Source: an uncultured Prevotellaceae bacterium
GTDB taxonomy: Bacteria; Bacteroidota; Bacteroidia; Bacteroidales; Bacteroidaceae
Assembly (NCBI GenBank): GCA_946413885.1
Contig: CAMKMK010000006.1
Coordinates: 1-20,994, forward strand
DNA length: 20,994 bases
Reading direction: 5' to 3'
Shown: piece after piece, positions 7,166-14,630 of the stretch
How the letters are laid out: each line of letters opens with the position of its first letter
Position numbering within the stretch: position 1 is the stretch's first letter
Program-made: the position numbers and the translations under genes
Notes under the pieces: model-generated
Database searches by the model: none
The model's input: the letters and a program-made list of their open reading frames with translations, nothing else
Told to the model about the DNA's origin: nothing

Positions 7166-8035
7166 TTACTTCTCAATACCCAACAACTCAATCTTGAACT
7201 TCAAGCAAGAGAAGGGTTTGATTTGTCCAGCCTCACGCTCTGCATAGGCCTGATCCTGAGGAATGTAAACCATCCAAGTGGAACCCACGGGCATGTGAGT
7301 CAGAGCATTGGTCCATCCTGGAATTACCTGGTTGCAACGGAAAGTAGTGGGTTCGCCACGCTTGTAGGTGCTGTCAAAGACAGAATCATTAAGCAGGGTT
7401 CCCTCATAGTTAACCTTTACCTTGCTGGTGTCAGAGGGGATCTCGCCCTTGCCCTCAGTGATGACCTCATAATATACACCATTCTCCAAAGCCTTGATGC
7501 CAGGCTTCTTGGCGATGTCTGCCATGAACTTCTCACCTTCCTTCTTGTTCTCACCATAAACTTCTTCCAGATGCTTAGCCTTTACAGTCTTCATCATGGT
7601 CTGAGCCAAATTACTTGCTGAATCTACTGTCATCAAGCCATTTTTGCCAGTGGTACCAGAGATGAAACCTGCCATAAAGTTCTTCAAGCTGATGGTTTGA
7701 GTGCTGTCATCGCCAAAGAGCTCATAGTTGATTCCCTTGAGCATCTGCTGGCTTACCTGCTGACCAATCTGGATACCTGCATAGTAAGCAGCCTTCTTGG
7801 CATCGTCGCCAGCATTGGCAGCTTCGTTCAAACCTTTGACAAACTCGCCCAGATAAGCGGTGTCCACGTTGAGGCGCTGAGTCATATATTCCTTTAGACC
7901 CTGAGTTTGAGCCATACCAATAGCGTAGCTCAGTGTGTCAATCTCATTCTTGATGTCTGCTTTGGGAGTAGAAGGTCCACAAGACATCACGATAGCTGCA
8001 ACTGCAGCAGCGAAAAATAATCCTAACTTTTTCAT
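7166..8035 (-). CDS. FKBP-type peptidyl-prolyl isomerase, lipoprotein
   Basis: The 289-residue protein has a lipoprotein signal ending in VMSC (Cys19), so it should be lipid-anchored in the envelope. An FKBP_N region (about 30-175) begins LSYAIGMAQTQGLKEYM. The FKBP catalytic domain (about 195-289) shows VKVNYEGTLLNDSVFDSTY, FRCNQVIPGWTNAL and YAEREAGQIKPFSCLKFKIELL. The usual Gly-Gly-x-Ile-Pro loop is replaced by GQIKPF, as in its downstream paralogue, which may alter the substrate pocket. The next FKBP gene starts 2 nt after the stop. The 139 nt upstream shows no clear promoter, so it may be read from the gene starting at 8759 or from an unrecognised promoter. Confidence 0.93.
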   Translation of the reverse strand: MKKLGLFFAAAVAAIVMSCGPSTPKADIKNEIDTLSYAIGMAQTQGLKEYMTQRLNVDTAYLGEFVKGLNEAANAGDDAKKAAYYAGIQIGQQVSQQMLKGINYELFGDDSTQTISLKNFMAGFISGTTGKNGLMTVDSASNLAQTMMKTVKAKHLEEVYGENKKEGEKFMADIAKKPGIKALENGVYYEVITEGKGEIPSDTSKVKVNYEGTLLNDSVFDSTYKRGEPTTFRCNQVIPGWTNALTHMPVGSTWMVYIPQDQAYAEREAGQIKPFSCLKFKIELLGIEK

Positions 8036-8174
8036 TTTCTAATTGTTTTTATAATACTTTGTGTTAGTTTTTTGTTCTCTCTATTTTAATAACGTATTGA
8101 GGAAGAAAAATTAAGTTCTCGTTAAGTTTTTTTAAGAAAAAAGAAATGCTGTTGACTCTTTACGCGGAAGGATT

Positions 8175-8759
8175 TCAAAGAACCTTAATCAATTCCACAT
8201 CAAAAATCAGTGTGCTGTAACCAGGGATACTGCCACCTGCGCCACGCTCACCGTAGCCCAACATGTAAGGAATGGTAAAGCGGTATTTGGCACCTTCTTT
8301 CATCAATTGCAGGCCTTCCGTCCAACCTGTAATCACTTGGCTGAGCCCAAAATCCGCTGGCTCGTTACGCTGGTAACTGCTATCGAACACGCTTCCGTCA
8401 ATCAGTCTTCCCTCGTAGTGGCAGCGTACGGTGTCGGTAGCTTTGGGGCTCTTGCCAGTCCCGTCACGCAATACCTCATATTGGAGTCCACTCTTGGTCA
8501 CGTGTACGCCTTCTTTCTTGGCGTTTGCATCCAGATATGCCTTGCCCTCTGCTTTGGCTTTATCAGATTCTGCCTGCTCCTTCTTTTGGAAATAGGAATT
8601 CAGCATGGCCTGAGCCTCACGGCTGGTCATTTCGGTGGGGTTGCCAGACATCACATCTGTGATACTCTTTGTGAAGTCCTCGATGCTGAAATCCTCGATG
8701 TTCATATTCTTGAGCTGATGGCCTATTCCTAAGCCGATAGCATAACTGATTTTGTTCAT
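8175..8759 (-). CDS. FKBP-type peptidyl-prolyl isomerase, cytosolic
   Basis: At 194 residues, with no signal peptide or lipobox, this is the shortest of three tandem FKBPs and should act in the cytosol. A short FKBP_N region (residues 1-80, from ISYAIGLGIGHQLKNM) is followed by a charged linker and the catalytic domain (about 95-194). That domain has CHYEGRLIDGSVFDSSY, FGLSQVITGWTEGL and the canonical loop GYGERGAGGSIPGYSTLIFD. Of the three paralogues it keeps the most typical FKBP active-site loop. It runs divergent from the sirtuin gene, with 119 nt between them holding candidate promoters for both. Confidence 0.93.
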   Translation of the reverse strand: MNKISYAIGLGIGHQLKNMNIEDFSIEDFTKSITDVMSGNPTEMTSREAQAMLNSYFQKKEQAESDKAKAEGKAYLDANAKKEGVHVTKSGLQYEVLRDGTGKSPKATDTVRCHYEGRLIDGSVFDSSYQRNEPADFGLSQVITGWTEGLQLMKEGAKYRFTIPYMLGYGERGAGGSIPGYSTLIFDVELIKVL

Positions 8760-8788
8760 TTTACCTTAATGATATCCATTTTGCGCCG

Positions 8789-8822
8789 CAAATTTAATAC
8801 ATTTTATTTATCTAAGGGTCAA
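8789..8822 (-). promoter_or_regulatory. Candidate promoter of the cytosolic FKBP gene
   Basis: The minus strand has TAAATTTG at 8796-8789, a match to the Bacteroidetes -7 form TAnnTTTG, 30 nt before the ATG. A weak -33 (TTGA instead of TTTG) lies 22 nt upstream at 8822-8819. Confidence 0.33.
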
Positions 8823-8840
8823 TCGTTTGATTTTTTTTGT

Positions 8841-8848
8841 TATTTTTG
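8841..8848 (+). promoter_or_regulatory. Candidate -7 element of the sirtuin gene
   Basis: TATTTTTG matches the Bacteroidetes -7 form TAnnTTTG and sits 30 nt before the sirtuin ATG. The nearest TTTG (8826-8829) is only 11 nt upstream, too close for the usual -33 spacing, so only half of the promoter is convincing. Confidence 0.4.
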
Positions 8849-8878
8849 CCCATAATTATGTAAAATTGCCAGTTATTT

Positions 8879-9577
8879 ATGAAGGTAGTTGTTTTGACTG
8901 GTGCGGGAATGAGTGCAGAGAGTGGAGTCAGCACTTTTCGCGACAATGGTGGATTATGGGATCAGTATAATGTGGAGGATGTGGCAACCCCTGAAGGTTG
9001 GACTCGCAATCCTCAACTTGTGATAGATTTCTATAATGGTCTACGTCATCAGATTATGGAAAAGGAGCCTTGTTTGGGCCATCGTCTGGTGGCTCAACTC
9101 CAGGATCGTTACGATGTTGTTGTGGTTACTCAGAATGTGGATGATCTTCATGAGCGGGCGGGTAGCAAGAAAGTGATTCACCTGCATGGTGAACTGATGA
9201 AGGTTACCAGCAGCTGGAGTCCCAATGATCCTCGCTACATCCAGACACTTACTCCTCCCAACCTCGATGTCCACATTGGAGACCTGGCAGCTGATGGTAG
9301 CCAGATACGTCCTTTTATTGTTTGGTTTGGCGAATCCGTTCCTCGTTTCGACGATGCTGTTCAAGTTTGTTCCAAGGCCGACATCCTTATTATTATAGGG
9401 ACGAGCCTCAATGTATATCCTGCTGCAGGACTTACCCAATGCATTTCTCCTGGTACTCCTATTTATCTCATTGATCCAAAGCCCGTCCATTGGAATAGTA
9501 TCCATTCCTTTACTCACATCCAGAAGGGTGCTTCGGATGGAATGCAGGAACTGATGGGAATGTTGCCCAATCCTTAA
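8879..9577 (+). CDS. cobB: Sir2-family NAD-dependent protein deacylase lacking zinc cysteines
   Basis: Sirtuins remove acyl groups from lysines while consuming NAD. At 232 residues it matches the CobB length. NAD-binding motifs are intact: GAGMSAESGVSTFR (8-21), TQNVDDLHERAG (84-95), catalytic H103 in HLHGEL, VWFGESVP (148-155) and GTSLNVYPAAG (174-184). The region that should hold two Cys pairs (about 105-150) contains no cysteine at all, so the structural zinc is missing. The desuccinylase Tyr of CobB is kept (Y52) but the Arg three residues on is Leu55, with Arg at 56. It heads a plus-strand group, and the nucleoside kinase gene follows after 78 nt with no visible terminator. The fold is sure; acyl preference is open. 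Confidence 0.92.
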   Translation: MKVVVLTGAGMSAESGVSTFRDNGGLWDQYNVEDVATPEGWTRNPQLVIDFYNGLRHQIMEKEPCLGHRLVAQLQDRYDVVVVTQNVDDLHERAGSKKVIHLHGELMKVTSSWSPNDPRYIQTLTPPNLDVHIGDLAADGSQIRPFIVWFGESVPRFDDAVQVCSKADILIIIGTSLNVYPAAGLTQCISPGTPIYLIDPKPVHWNSIHSFTHIQKGASDGMQELMGMLPNP

Positions 9578-9655
9578 AAGAGAAAACAGGTGGTGTAGGA
9601 AGATTCGTTGATTGTGACTAATTGGAATTGCAAATACTCAAAGTTCGAATAGAAG

Positions 9656-11314
9656 ATGGCAAATGGAGTAAAAATCCGCTGCAAAAACAACGGTAAAATT
9701 ATTAAGGTGCCTTTGGGGAGTACCCTTCTCGATGTTTTCGAGAAGGCTCATCTGGATATGCCTTATGGTCCTGTGGCAGCTCATGTTAACAATAAGGAAC
9801 AAGGGCTTAAGTATAGATTTTATAATGACAAGGACGTTGAGTTTCTCGATCTTCATACCGATGGTGGAATGCGTACTTACATCAGTACACTCTTCCTTCT
9901 CTTGTCTAAGACCGTAGAAGATCTCTTTCCTAACAGCCAACTCATCATTACTGCTAATGTGAGTAACGGATATTATTGCGAGTTGCGAATCGGACGAGCG
10001 CTCACTGAGCAGGATGTAACCAATATCCGTGCCTATATGAAGAATCTGGTCGAGGCAGACCTGTCCATCCATCGTATCCAGTGCCCCATCGAGGATGCCA
10101 TAGAACTTTTCCGCAGTCACGGCATGGAGAGCAAGGCTCAGCTCCTTGAGAGCCAGTCCAATCTTTATACCTATTATTATCAGTTGGAGAACACCATCGA
10201 TTATTTCTATGGTCCTTTGATGAGCCATACTGGAGAACTCCATCTTTTCGATGTCACACTCTTCTGCGAAGGCGTCCTTCTGCGCATCCCCAGTCAAAAA
10301 GAGCCTGGACGATTAGAGGAAATGGTGCCTCAAACCAAGAAAATGGAGGTGATTCGCGAGCAGAAGCGTTGGCAAGAGATAATGGGCATCAGCACGGCAG
10401 GTGAGTTGAATCAAACCGTATTGGCAGGTCACGCCAGTGAACTGATCAACGTCAGTGAAGCACTTCAGGAAAAGAAACTTTCCAAGATTGCCGATGAAAT
10501 AACTACTCGTCAATCCAAGTTGGTACTTATAGCAGGTCCCAGCAGCAGCGGAAAGACCACCACAGCCAAACGTTTGGCTATACTGCTTATGGCATGTGGT
10601 TTGCGCCCCCATACTCTCAGTACTGACAACTATTTTGTCAATCGTGTGGACACGCCCAAGGACGAGAACGGTGAGTATGATTTCGAGTGCATTGAAGCGG
10701 TCGACACGGCATTCTTCAATCAGCAGATGGAGGCTCTTCTTAGAGGGGAGGAGGTTGAACTTCCACGTTATGATTTCCCCTCTGGCAAGCGTGTCTATGA
10801 AGGAAAGAAACTTCAGATAGGTTCAGGAGATGTCATCATCATTGAAGGCAACCACGCGCTCAATCCTCTCCTCTCGCAACAGGTGCCAGAGGAAAAGAAA
10901 TTCCGTATTTACGTCTCAGCCCTCACTACTATCCAACTCGATGACCACAACCATATCCCCACCAAGGATATCCGATTGCTGCGCCGCATTCTTCGCGACT
11001 ATAGATATCGTGGCTACAGCGCGGTACAGACCATCAAACGGTGTCCCAGCGTGTCTGCAGGTGAGGCAAAGTGGATTTTCCCTTTCCAAGAGTTGGCTGA
11101 TGCTACCTTCAATGCAGCCCTGCTCTATGAATTGGGAGTCATTCGCGATCAGGTAATGCCTATCTTGGAACAGGTCGAGGAGCGTGATCCTGAGTATGCT
11201 GAAGCCACTCGCTTGCGCAAGTTCCTCAAGTATTTCCGTAGCATTCCTGCCGATCAGGTTCCCCCCACCAGTCTTCTTCGCGAGTTCTCAGGAGGCAGTT
11301 CATTCAAATATTAG
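9656..11314 (+). CDS. Nucleoside (uridine-like) kinase with ThrRS-like TGS and second additional domains
   Basis: This 552-residue protein joins a threonyl-tRNA-synthetase-like N-terminus to a P-loop kinase. Residues about 5-65 form a TGS-like domain (VPLGSTLLDVFEKAHL, AHVNNKEQGL). About 66-250 resembles the ThrRS editing-region fold (SKTVEDLFPNSQLIITANVSNGYYCEL), but I see no His-x3-His metal motif. The kinase domain starts near 285, with Walker A GPSSSGKTT (294-302), STDNYFV (322-328) and YDFPSGK, as in uridine/phosphoribulokinase enzymes. The architecture is known from Bacteroidetes, Clostridia and Thermotoga; phosphorylation of a nucleoside is expected, though the role of the N-terminal part is unclear. 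The Fur-family gene begins 6 nt after its stop, so they share a transcript. Confidence 0.9.
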   Translation: MANGVKIRCKNNGKIIKVPLGSTLLDVFEKAHLDMPYGPVAAHVNNKEQGLKYRFYNDKDVEFLDLHTDGGMRTYISTLFLLLSKTVEDLFPNSQLIITANVSNGYYCELRIGRALTEQDVTNIRAYMKNLVEADLSIHRIQCPIEDAIELFRSHGMESKAQLLESQSNLYTYYYQLENTIDYFYGPLMSHTGELHLFDVTLFCEGVLLRIPSQKEPGRLEEMVPQTKKMEVIREQKRWQEIMGISTAGELNQTVLAGHASELINVSEALQEKKLSKIADEITTRQSKLVLIAGPSSSGKTTTAKRLAILLMACGLRPHTLSTDNYFVNRVDTPKDENGEYDFECIEAVDTAFFNQQMEALLRGEEVELPRYDFPSGKRVYEGKKLQIGSGDVIIIEGNHALNPLLSQQVPEEKKFRIYVSALTTIQLDDHNHIPTKDIRLLRRILRDYRYRGYSAVQTIKRCPSVSAGEAKWIFPFQELADATFNAALLYELGVIRDQVMPILEQVEERDPEYAEATRLRKFLKYFRSIPADQVPPTSLLREFSGGSSFKY

Positions 11315-11320
11315 GCACCC

Positions 11321-11797
11321 ATGTCGCGTCACGATCTTGTCGATGAGATGGACGAGCTTATAGGAAACCCAGAGGAGCGTATGCTCTCCCATGGGGTGAA
11401 ACCCACTTCGTCGCGCTTGCTTGTCTTTCGTGAGTTGGCTCGTGCCCGCCATCCTTATTCCATCAAGGATCTCGAGGATCGTCTTCTTACAGTGGACAAG
11501 AGTACCATTTTCCGCACTCTTACTCTCTTGCTTCAGCATCATCTCATTCATGCCATAGAAGATGGCAGTGGAGCCCTCAAGTACGAGCTCTGCTGTGGAC
11601 ACGATGAATGCACTCTTGAGGATCAGCACACCCATTTCTATTGCGAGCATTGCCATCGCACTTTTTGCCTTCACGATACCAAGGTTCCCCAAATCACCCT
11701 CCCCACAGGTTTCGTTGCCCAAACCATCAATTACATGATCAAAGGACTTTGCCCAGAATGCCAAGCCCTTATCCAGAAAAAGATAGAAATGTTCTAA
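11321..11797 (+). CDS. Fur-family transcriptional repressor
   Basis: A 158-residue metal-responsive regulator. The winged helix spans about residues 20-85, with the recognition region SIKDLEDRL...VDKSTIFRTLTLL. The dimerisation domain carries metal ligands: H103 and H105 (DQHTHFYC), then the structural zinc pairs C108-x2-C111 and C144-x2-C147. Extra cysteines occur at 91, 92, 97 and 116. Its metal (iron, zinc or peroxide-sensing) cannot be told from this sequence. The gene is 6 nt behind the nucleoside kinase gene and probably translated from the same message. No obvious Fur-box palindrome was recognised nearby, so its targets are unknown. Confidence 0.93.
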   Translation: MSRHDLVDEMDELIGNPEERMLSHGVKPTSSRLLVFRELARARHPYSIKDLEDRLLTVDKSTIFRTLTLLLQHHLIHAIEDGSGALKYELCCGHDECTLEDQHTHFYCEHCHRTFCLHDTKVPQITLPTGFVAQTINYMIKGLCPECQALIQKKIEMF

Positions 11798-11886
11798 TTA
11801 AGCCGAACCATTTTCCTGCAGGAAGGCGACAAAAAGTAATGAGTAAATTTTTGGAGAAGTTAAAATTACTCAAAAAACGAGGAGGT

Positions 11887-11918
11887 TTTTGGGGGGATCT
11901 TACATTTTCGCTATTTTT
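11887..11918 (+). promoter_or_regulatory. Bacteroidetes-type promoter of the secreted BspA-like protein
   Basis: TTTG at 11887-11890 (-33) is followed after 20 nt by TATTTTTG at 11911-11918 (-7), a full match to TTTG/TAnnTTTG with ideal spacing. Transcription would start near 11925, leaving a leader of about 26 nt before the ATG at 11951. The gene therefore need not depend on the Fur transcript upstream. Confidence 0.68.
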
Positions 11919-11950
11919 GCGTCATAAAGGGAAAGAACAAATATAAAATT

Positions 11951-12781
11951 ATGGATAGTTGTAGAATTTCATTGATAAGTGTCGTCTTGATAGGATGGAT
12001 GACTTGCATGGCACAGAATGTTGTGGAAGTAAAGGAGCCTGGCACTCTCTCCTCCCTGTTTACCCAAGAACAGCAGGACACTTGCTCTTCCCTTGTGATA
12101 GAAGGCAAGTTGAACTCGGCAGATATACGAGTCTTGCGGCGAATGGCAGGTTATCAGGAAGAAGGATACCATTCAGGGCGATTGAAATGGATAGACATGA
12201 GAAAGGCAAAATTCATCACTGACAAGGAACCCTATCTGGAGTTGAATGCTGACGAGGAGCATCTTATGGCAATAGCGAGGCCTGAGAGCAAAAGTGAGAG
12301 TCCTCGTCTTTCTGAAGAATATTATCAAATCTATAACCCAGGCAGAGAAGGAGAGGTGAAATCCTATCCTCTAAGTAGGAACCTGTACTACAATGCTCAC
12401 TTTATTCTCAATGCGGAGGAAGAGGGAACACGCCCTTCCATAGAACCTGTCTACATGGGACAAATGGAACATAAATATCCGGCTTTCGTTGGCGCTGAGA
12501 AAGAGCCTCCAAGTTTTATTGGTGCTGATTTTACCAAGAAGTTCTCAAAGAGGAACCGAAGAAAAGTAAAGTCGAGTAACATGCTTAAAAACTCAGGACA
12601 CAAGTTGGAGTACAAAGATAACCATTATGTGTGGAAGATAAGTCTCAAGAAAGACGTCTTCACGCAGGACATGTTCTACAAGTGTCCCACTCTTGAGGCA
12701 GTAGTTCTCCCTGAAGGCATAAATCTGAGTAATTTGGTGGAGGTAAGGGGAAATAGGATCAAGTATTACATCACAGGTTAA
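11951..12781 (+). CDS. Secreted hypothetical protein with BspA-like N-terminal region and a single leucine-rich-repeat-like tail
   Basis: I do not recognise a defined function. The 276 residues begin with a signal peptide (residues 1-21), with predicted cleavage after Ala21 leaving Gln22 first. Residues 24-85 (VEVKEPGTLSSLF, LVIEGKLNSADIRVLRRM, LKWIDMRKAKF) follow the layout often found before LRR_5 repeats in Bacteroidetes BspA-type surface proteins. The middle (about 90-215) is charged and low in recognisable motifs, with a basic patch at 196-208. Near the end, KDVFTQDMFYKCPTLEAVVLPEGI (about 235-257, shown here as a region only) looks like one LRR_5 unit, after which the protein stops. It may be a degenerate or minimal member. 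It has its own promoter and ends 34 nt from a convergent gene. Confidence 0.85.
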   Translation: MDSCRISLISVVLIGWMTCMAQNVVEVKEPGTLSSLFTQEQQDTCSSLVIEGKLNSADIRVLRRMAGYQEEGYHSGRLKWIDMRKAKFITDKEPYLELNADEEHLMAIARPESKSESPRLSEEYYQIYNPGREGEVKSYPLSRNLYYNAHFILNAEEEGTRPSIEPVYMGQMEHKYPAFVGAEKEPPSFIGADFTKKFSKRNRRKVKSSNMLKNSGHKLEYKDNHYVWKISLKKDVFTQDMFYKCPTLEAVVLPEGINLSNLVEVRGNRIKYYITG

Positions 12782-12815
12782 TACAACAACCTCCTTTATA
12801 GTAAATATCTCTCTT

Positions 12816-14630
12816 TCACTGTTTGCCAAGACAATCGTAGCTTGTCTGGAGGATTGCTTTAGCCTTGAGGATTCTCTCAGGTGATGAGGAAGGAAACTCT
12901 GTGATGGAGCGCTGCCCTTCGATGTCATAGACGCTCACTCCTGTGCTATCGCGGAAAAGGATTCCACTGGGATAATTGCAGTAAACGAACGGATAGGAGT
13001 AATGACGACTCAACACGTTACGACTCCAAGGAAACTCTGTATGTGGAATCGCAAGCTGCGACAGCAGGGTAGCAGGGAGGTCGCTCTGGTTCATGAGACA
13101 AGTCATGCGACGAGGTGCCCTTACTGCTCCGCCAAGCCATAACATGGGGCAATGGAAGAATTCAGGATTCTCGTAAGTCAAATCGTAAAGATACCCGTGG
13201 TCGGGCAGCAGGATGATGAGCGTATTGTCCCAAGAAGGAAGCGTGCGCAGAGAATCCACAAGTGCTCCCACACATGCATCAGTAAAAGCAAAAGCGTTCA
13301 ACTTCTTGTCTGCAAGCCGATGATAAGGTACTTCGAACGGCTCATGACTGGAAAGGGTCTGAAACACCAAATGCCATGGAGTATCGACAGGTTTGCTGCG
13401 AAGTATCTCGAAAGTACGGCTGGCTGCCACGCTGTCATTCACCCCCCATTTGCTTTCATTCACTTCAGAAAGCGAGAAGTCCGCATCGCTGATCAAGGTT
13501 TCATAACCAGTTGCAACGAGATAACCCTTCTTTCCCATTATCTTGATGTCGCCACCATACAGATAGTCGGTAGAGTATCCCACACGTTGCAAGCTGTGTG
13601 CTATCGAGGGAAGGTTGCCCACCCTGTCAGGCAAGCGCATCAAGCTGACTGTTGGATAACTGATCCAGCCGCTGAAGATGGAAACCGTGCCACGATCTGT
13701 GCGGAAACTGTTTGCATAAAAGTTTTCCCAAAAGATTCCTTCAGGTATCAAACGGCTCAGATTGGGGGAAACTCCCTCAATTCCCCCTAACTCTGCCACA
13801 AACTTGCCGCCAAAACTTTCCATCATGACAATGAGAATGTTGGGACGTGAGGTCGTGAGCAATGTGTCCACGATGTCTTCTGTCTCATTAGGGTAAAGAC
13901 CATCGAATGCGGCTTTCCGCCTCTCCTCCTGCAACCAGTCAAATTCGTTGGAATAATCTTTTGTACGTTTGATGGAAGAAATTAGACTGAAGGCTGGATT
14001 GACAGCAGAATGATTGAGGAAAAGGCTGGGGCTGTAATAGGCCACTCCCACGTTCATCGTGCTTTCCTGTACTCCTCCACGAATGCAGAGGAAAAGAAAG
14101 CCTCCAAGAAGAATCATTCCCAATGAACGAAGAATACGATGATTCGGCTGAGACATAATCTTTGGCGTAACTCGCATCAGAGCAAGGATGATGAGGATGG
14201 CTGCCAGCAAGAACGTGATAATGCACATGGCGATAAACCACAGGCTAACACTGCTTGTAGCTCCCTCTGGATTCTGCATGTAACTGAAGACGGATGCGTT
14301 CAACTTGAATTTCCAAAACTCATATAAGACAGCATCGCCGCCAATGATAACACTAAGCAGGATTCCTGTGATAATGTAATAAGGAATCAGGACCTTGCGA
14401 AGAGGGAAGGAACCCGTCCATAAGGAAAAGAAACAGCACAACCAAGGAATGATGAGCAGATAGGCATTCGTACTGAGATCCATCGTAAACCCATGCCTCA
14501 GGACTTGCCATACGTCTGAACTCGTGAAAGACTCCACGCTCTGATTGTAAACCATAAAGATTGTCTTACCCAATGAAAAAACAACGAGCAAAACAATCAT
14601 TAAACGAATCAAGTACGACAACCTGTTCAT
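12816..14630 (-). CDS. LtaS-like sulfatase-fold phosphotransferase, membrane protein (copy 1)
   Basis: A 604-residue member of the LTA synthase/MdoB group in the alkaline phosphatase superfamily, which moves phosphoglycerol or phosphoethanolamine headgroups outside the inner membrane. Five membrane helices (about 8-26, 55-72, 80-100, 128-150, 168-186) place the C-terminal catalytic domain in the periplasm. Active-site features are E271 (MMESFGGKF), the nucleophile Thr in FRTDRGTVS (T315 most likely, T311 possible), H429 (SSHEPF) and D477-H478 (LPDHG). A conserved block between helices 3 and 4 (YEFWKFKLNASVFSY) is shared with the neighbour. Its ATG overlaps the stop of copy 2 as ATGA. No terminator is obvious in the 34 nt before the convergent gene. 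The natural acceptor is unknown; lipoteichoic acid is not expected here. Confidence 0.88.
   Translation of the reverse strand: MNRLSYLIRLMIVLLVVFSLGKTIFMVYNQSVESFTSSDVWQVLRHGFTMDLSTNAYLLIIPWLCCFFSLWTGSFPLRKVLIPYYIITGILLSVIIGGDAVLYEFWKFKLNASVFSYMQNPEGATSSVSLWFIAMCIITFLLAAILIILALMRVTPKIMSQPNHRILRSLGMILLGGFLFLCIRGGVQESTMNVGVAYYSPSLFLNHSAVNPAFSLISSIKRTKDYSNEFDWLQEERRKAAFDGLYPNETEDIVDTLLTTSRPNILIVMMESFGGKFVAELGGIEGVSPNLSRLIPEGIFWENFYANSFRTDRGTVSIFSGWISYPTVSLMRLPDRVGNLPSIAHSLQRVGYSTDYLYGGDIKIMGKKGYLVATGYETLISDADFSLSEVNESKWGVNDSVAASRTFEILRSKPVDTPWHLVFQTLSSHEPFEVPYHRLADKKLNAFAFTDACVGALVDSLRTLPSWDNTLIILLPDHGYLYDLTYENPEFFHCPMLWLGGAVRAPRRMTCLMNQSDLPATLLSQLAIPHTEFPWSRNVLSRHYSYPFVYCNYPSGILFRDSTGVSVYDIEGQRSITEFPSSSPERILKAKAILQTSYDCLGKQ

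Noticed and set aside
8111..8128. Direct repeat TTAAGTT spaced by 11 bp between two FKBP genes
   Set aside because: The half-site spacing would suit a regulator, but the sequence is low-complexity and there is no recognisable promoter next to it.
9638..10297. A 219-codon minus-strand frame over the nucleoside kinase
   Set aside because: It lies opposite a well-supported coding region, shows no domain, and has no start context; a chance mirror frame.
11813..11824. A perfect 12-bp palindrome (TTCCTGCAGGAA) after the Fur-family gene
   Set aside because: A few such palindromes are expected by chance in 21 kb, it does not resemble a Fur box, and it is not placed over a promoter.
11841..11871. 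An imperfect inverted repeat (GAGTAA ... TTACTC) as a terminator of the Fur-family gene
   Set aside because: The stem is A/T-rich with a bulge and is followed by A, not T, on the plus strand, so it does not fit a plus-strand terminator.
12782..12815. A shared terminator between the convergent secreted-protein and LtaS-like genes
   Set aside because: The 34 nt hold no stem-loop with a T-run on either strand.
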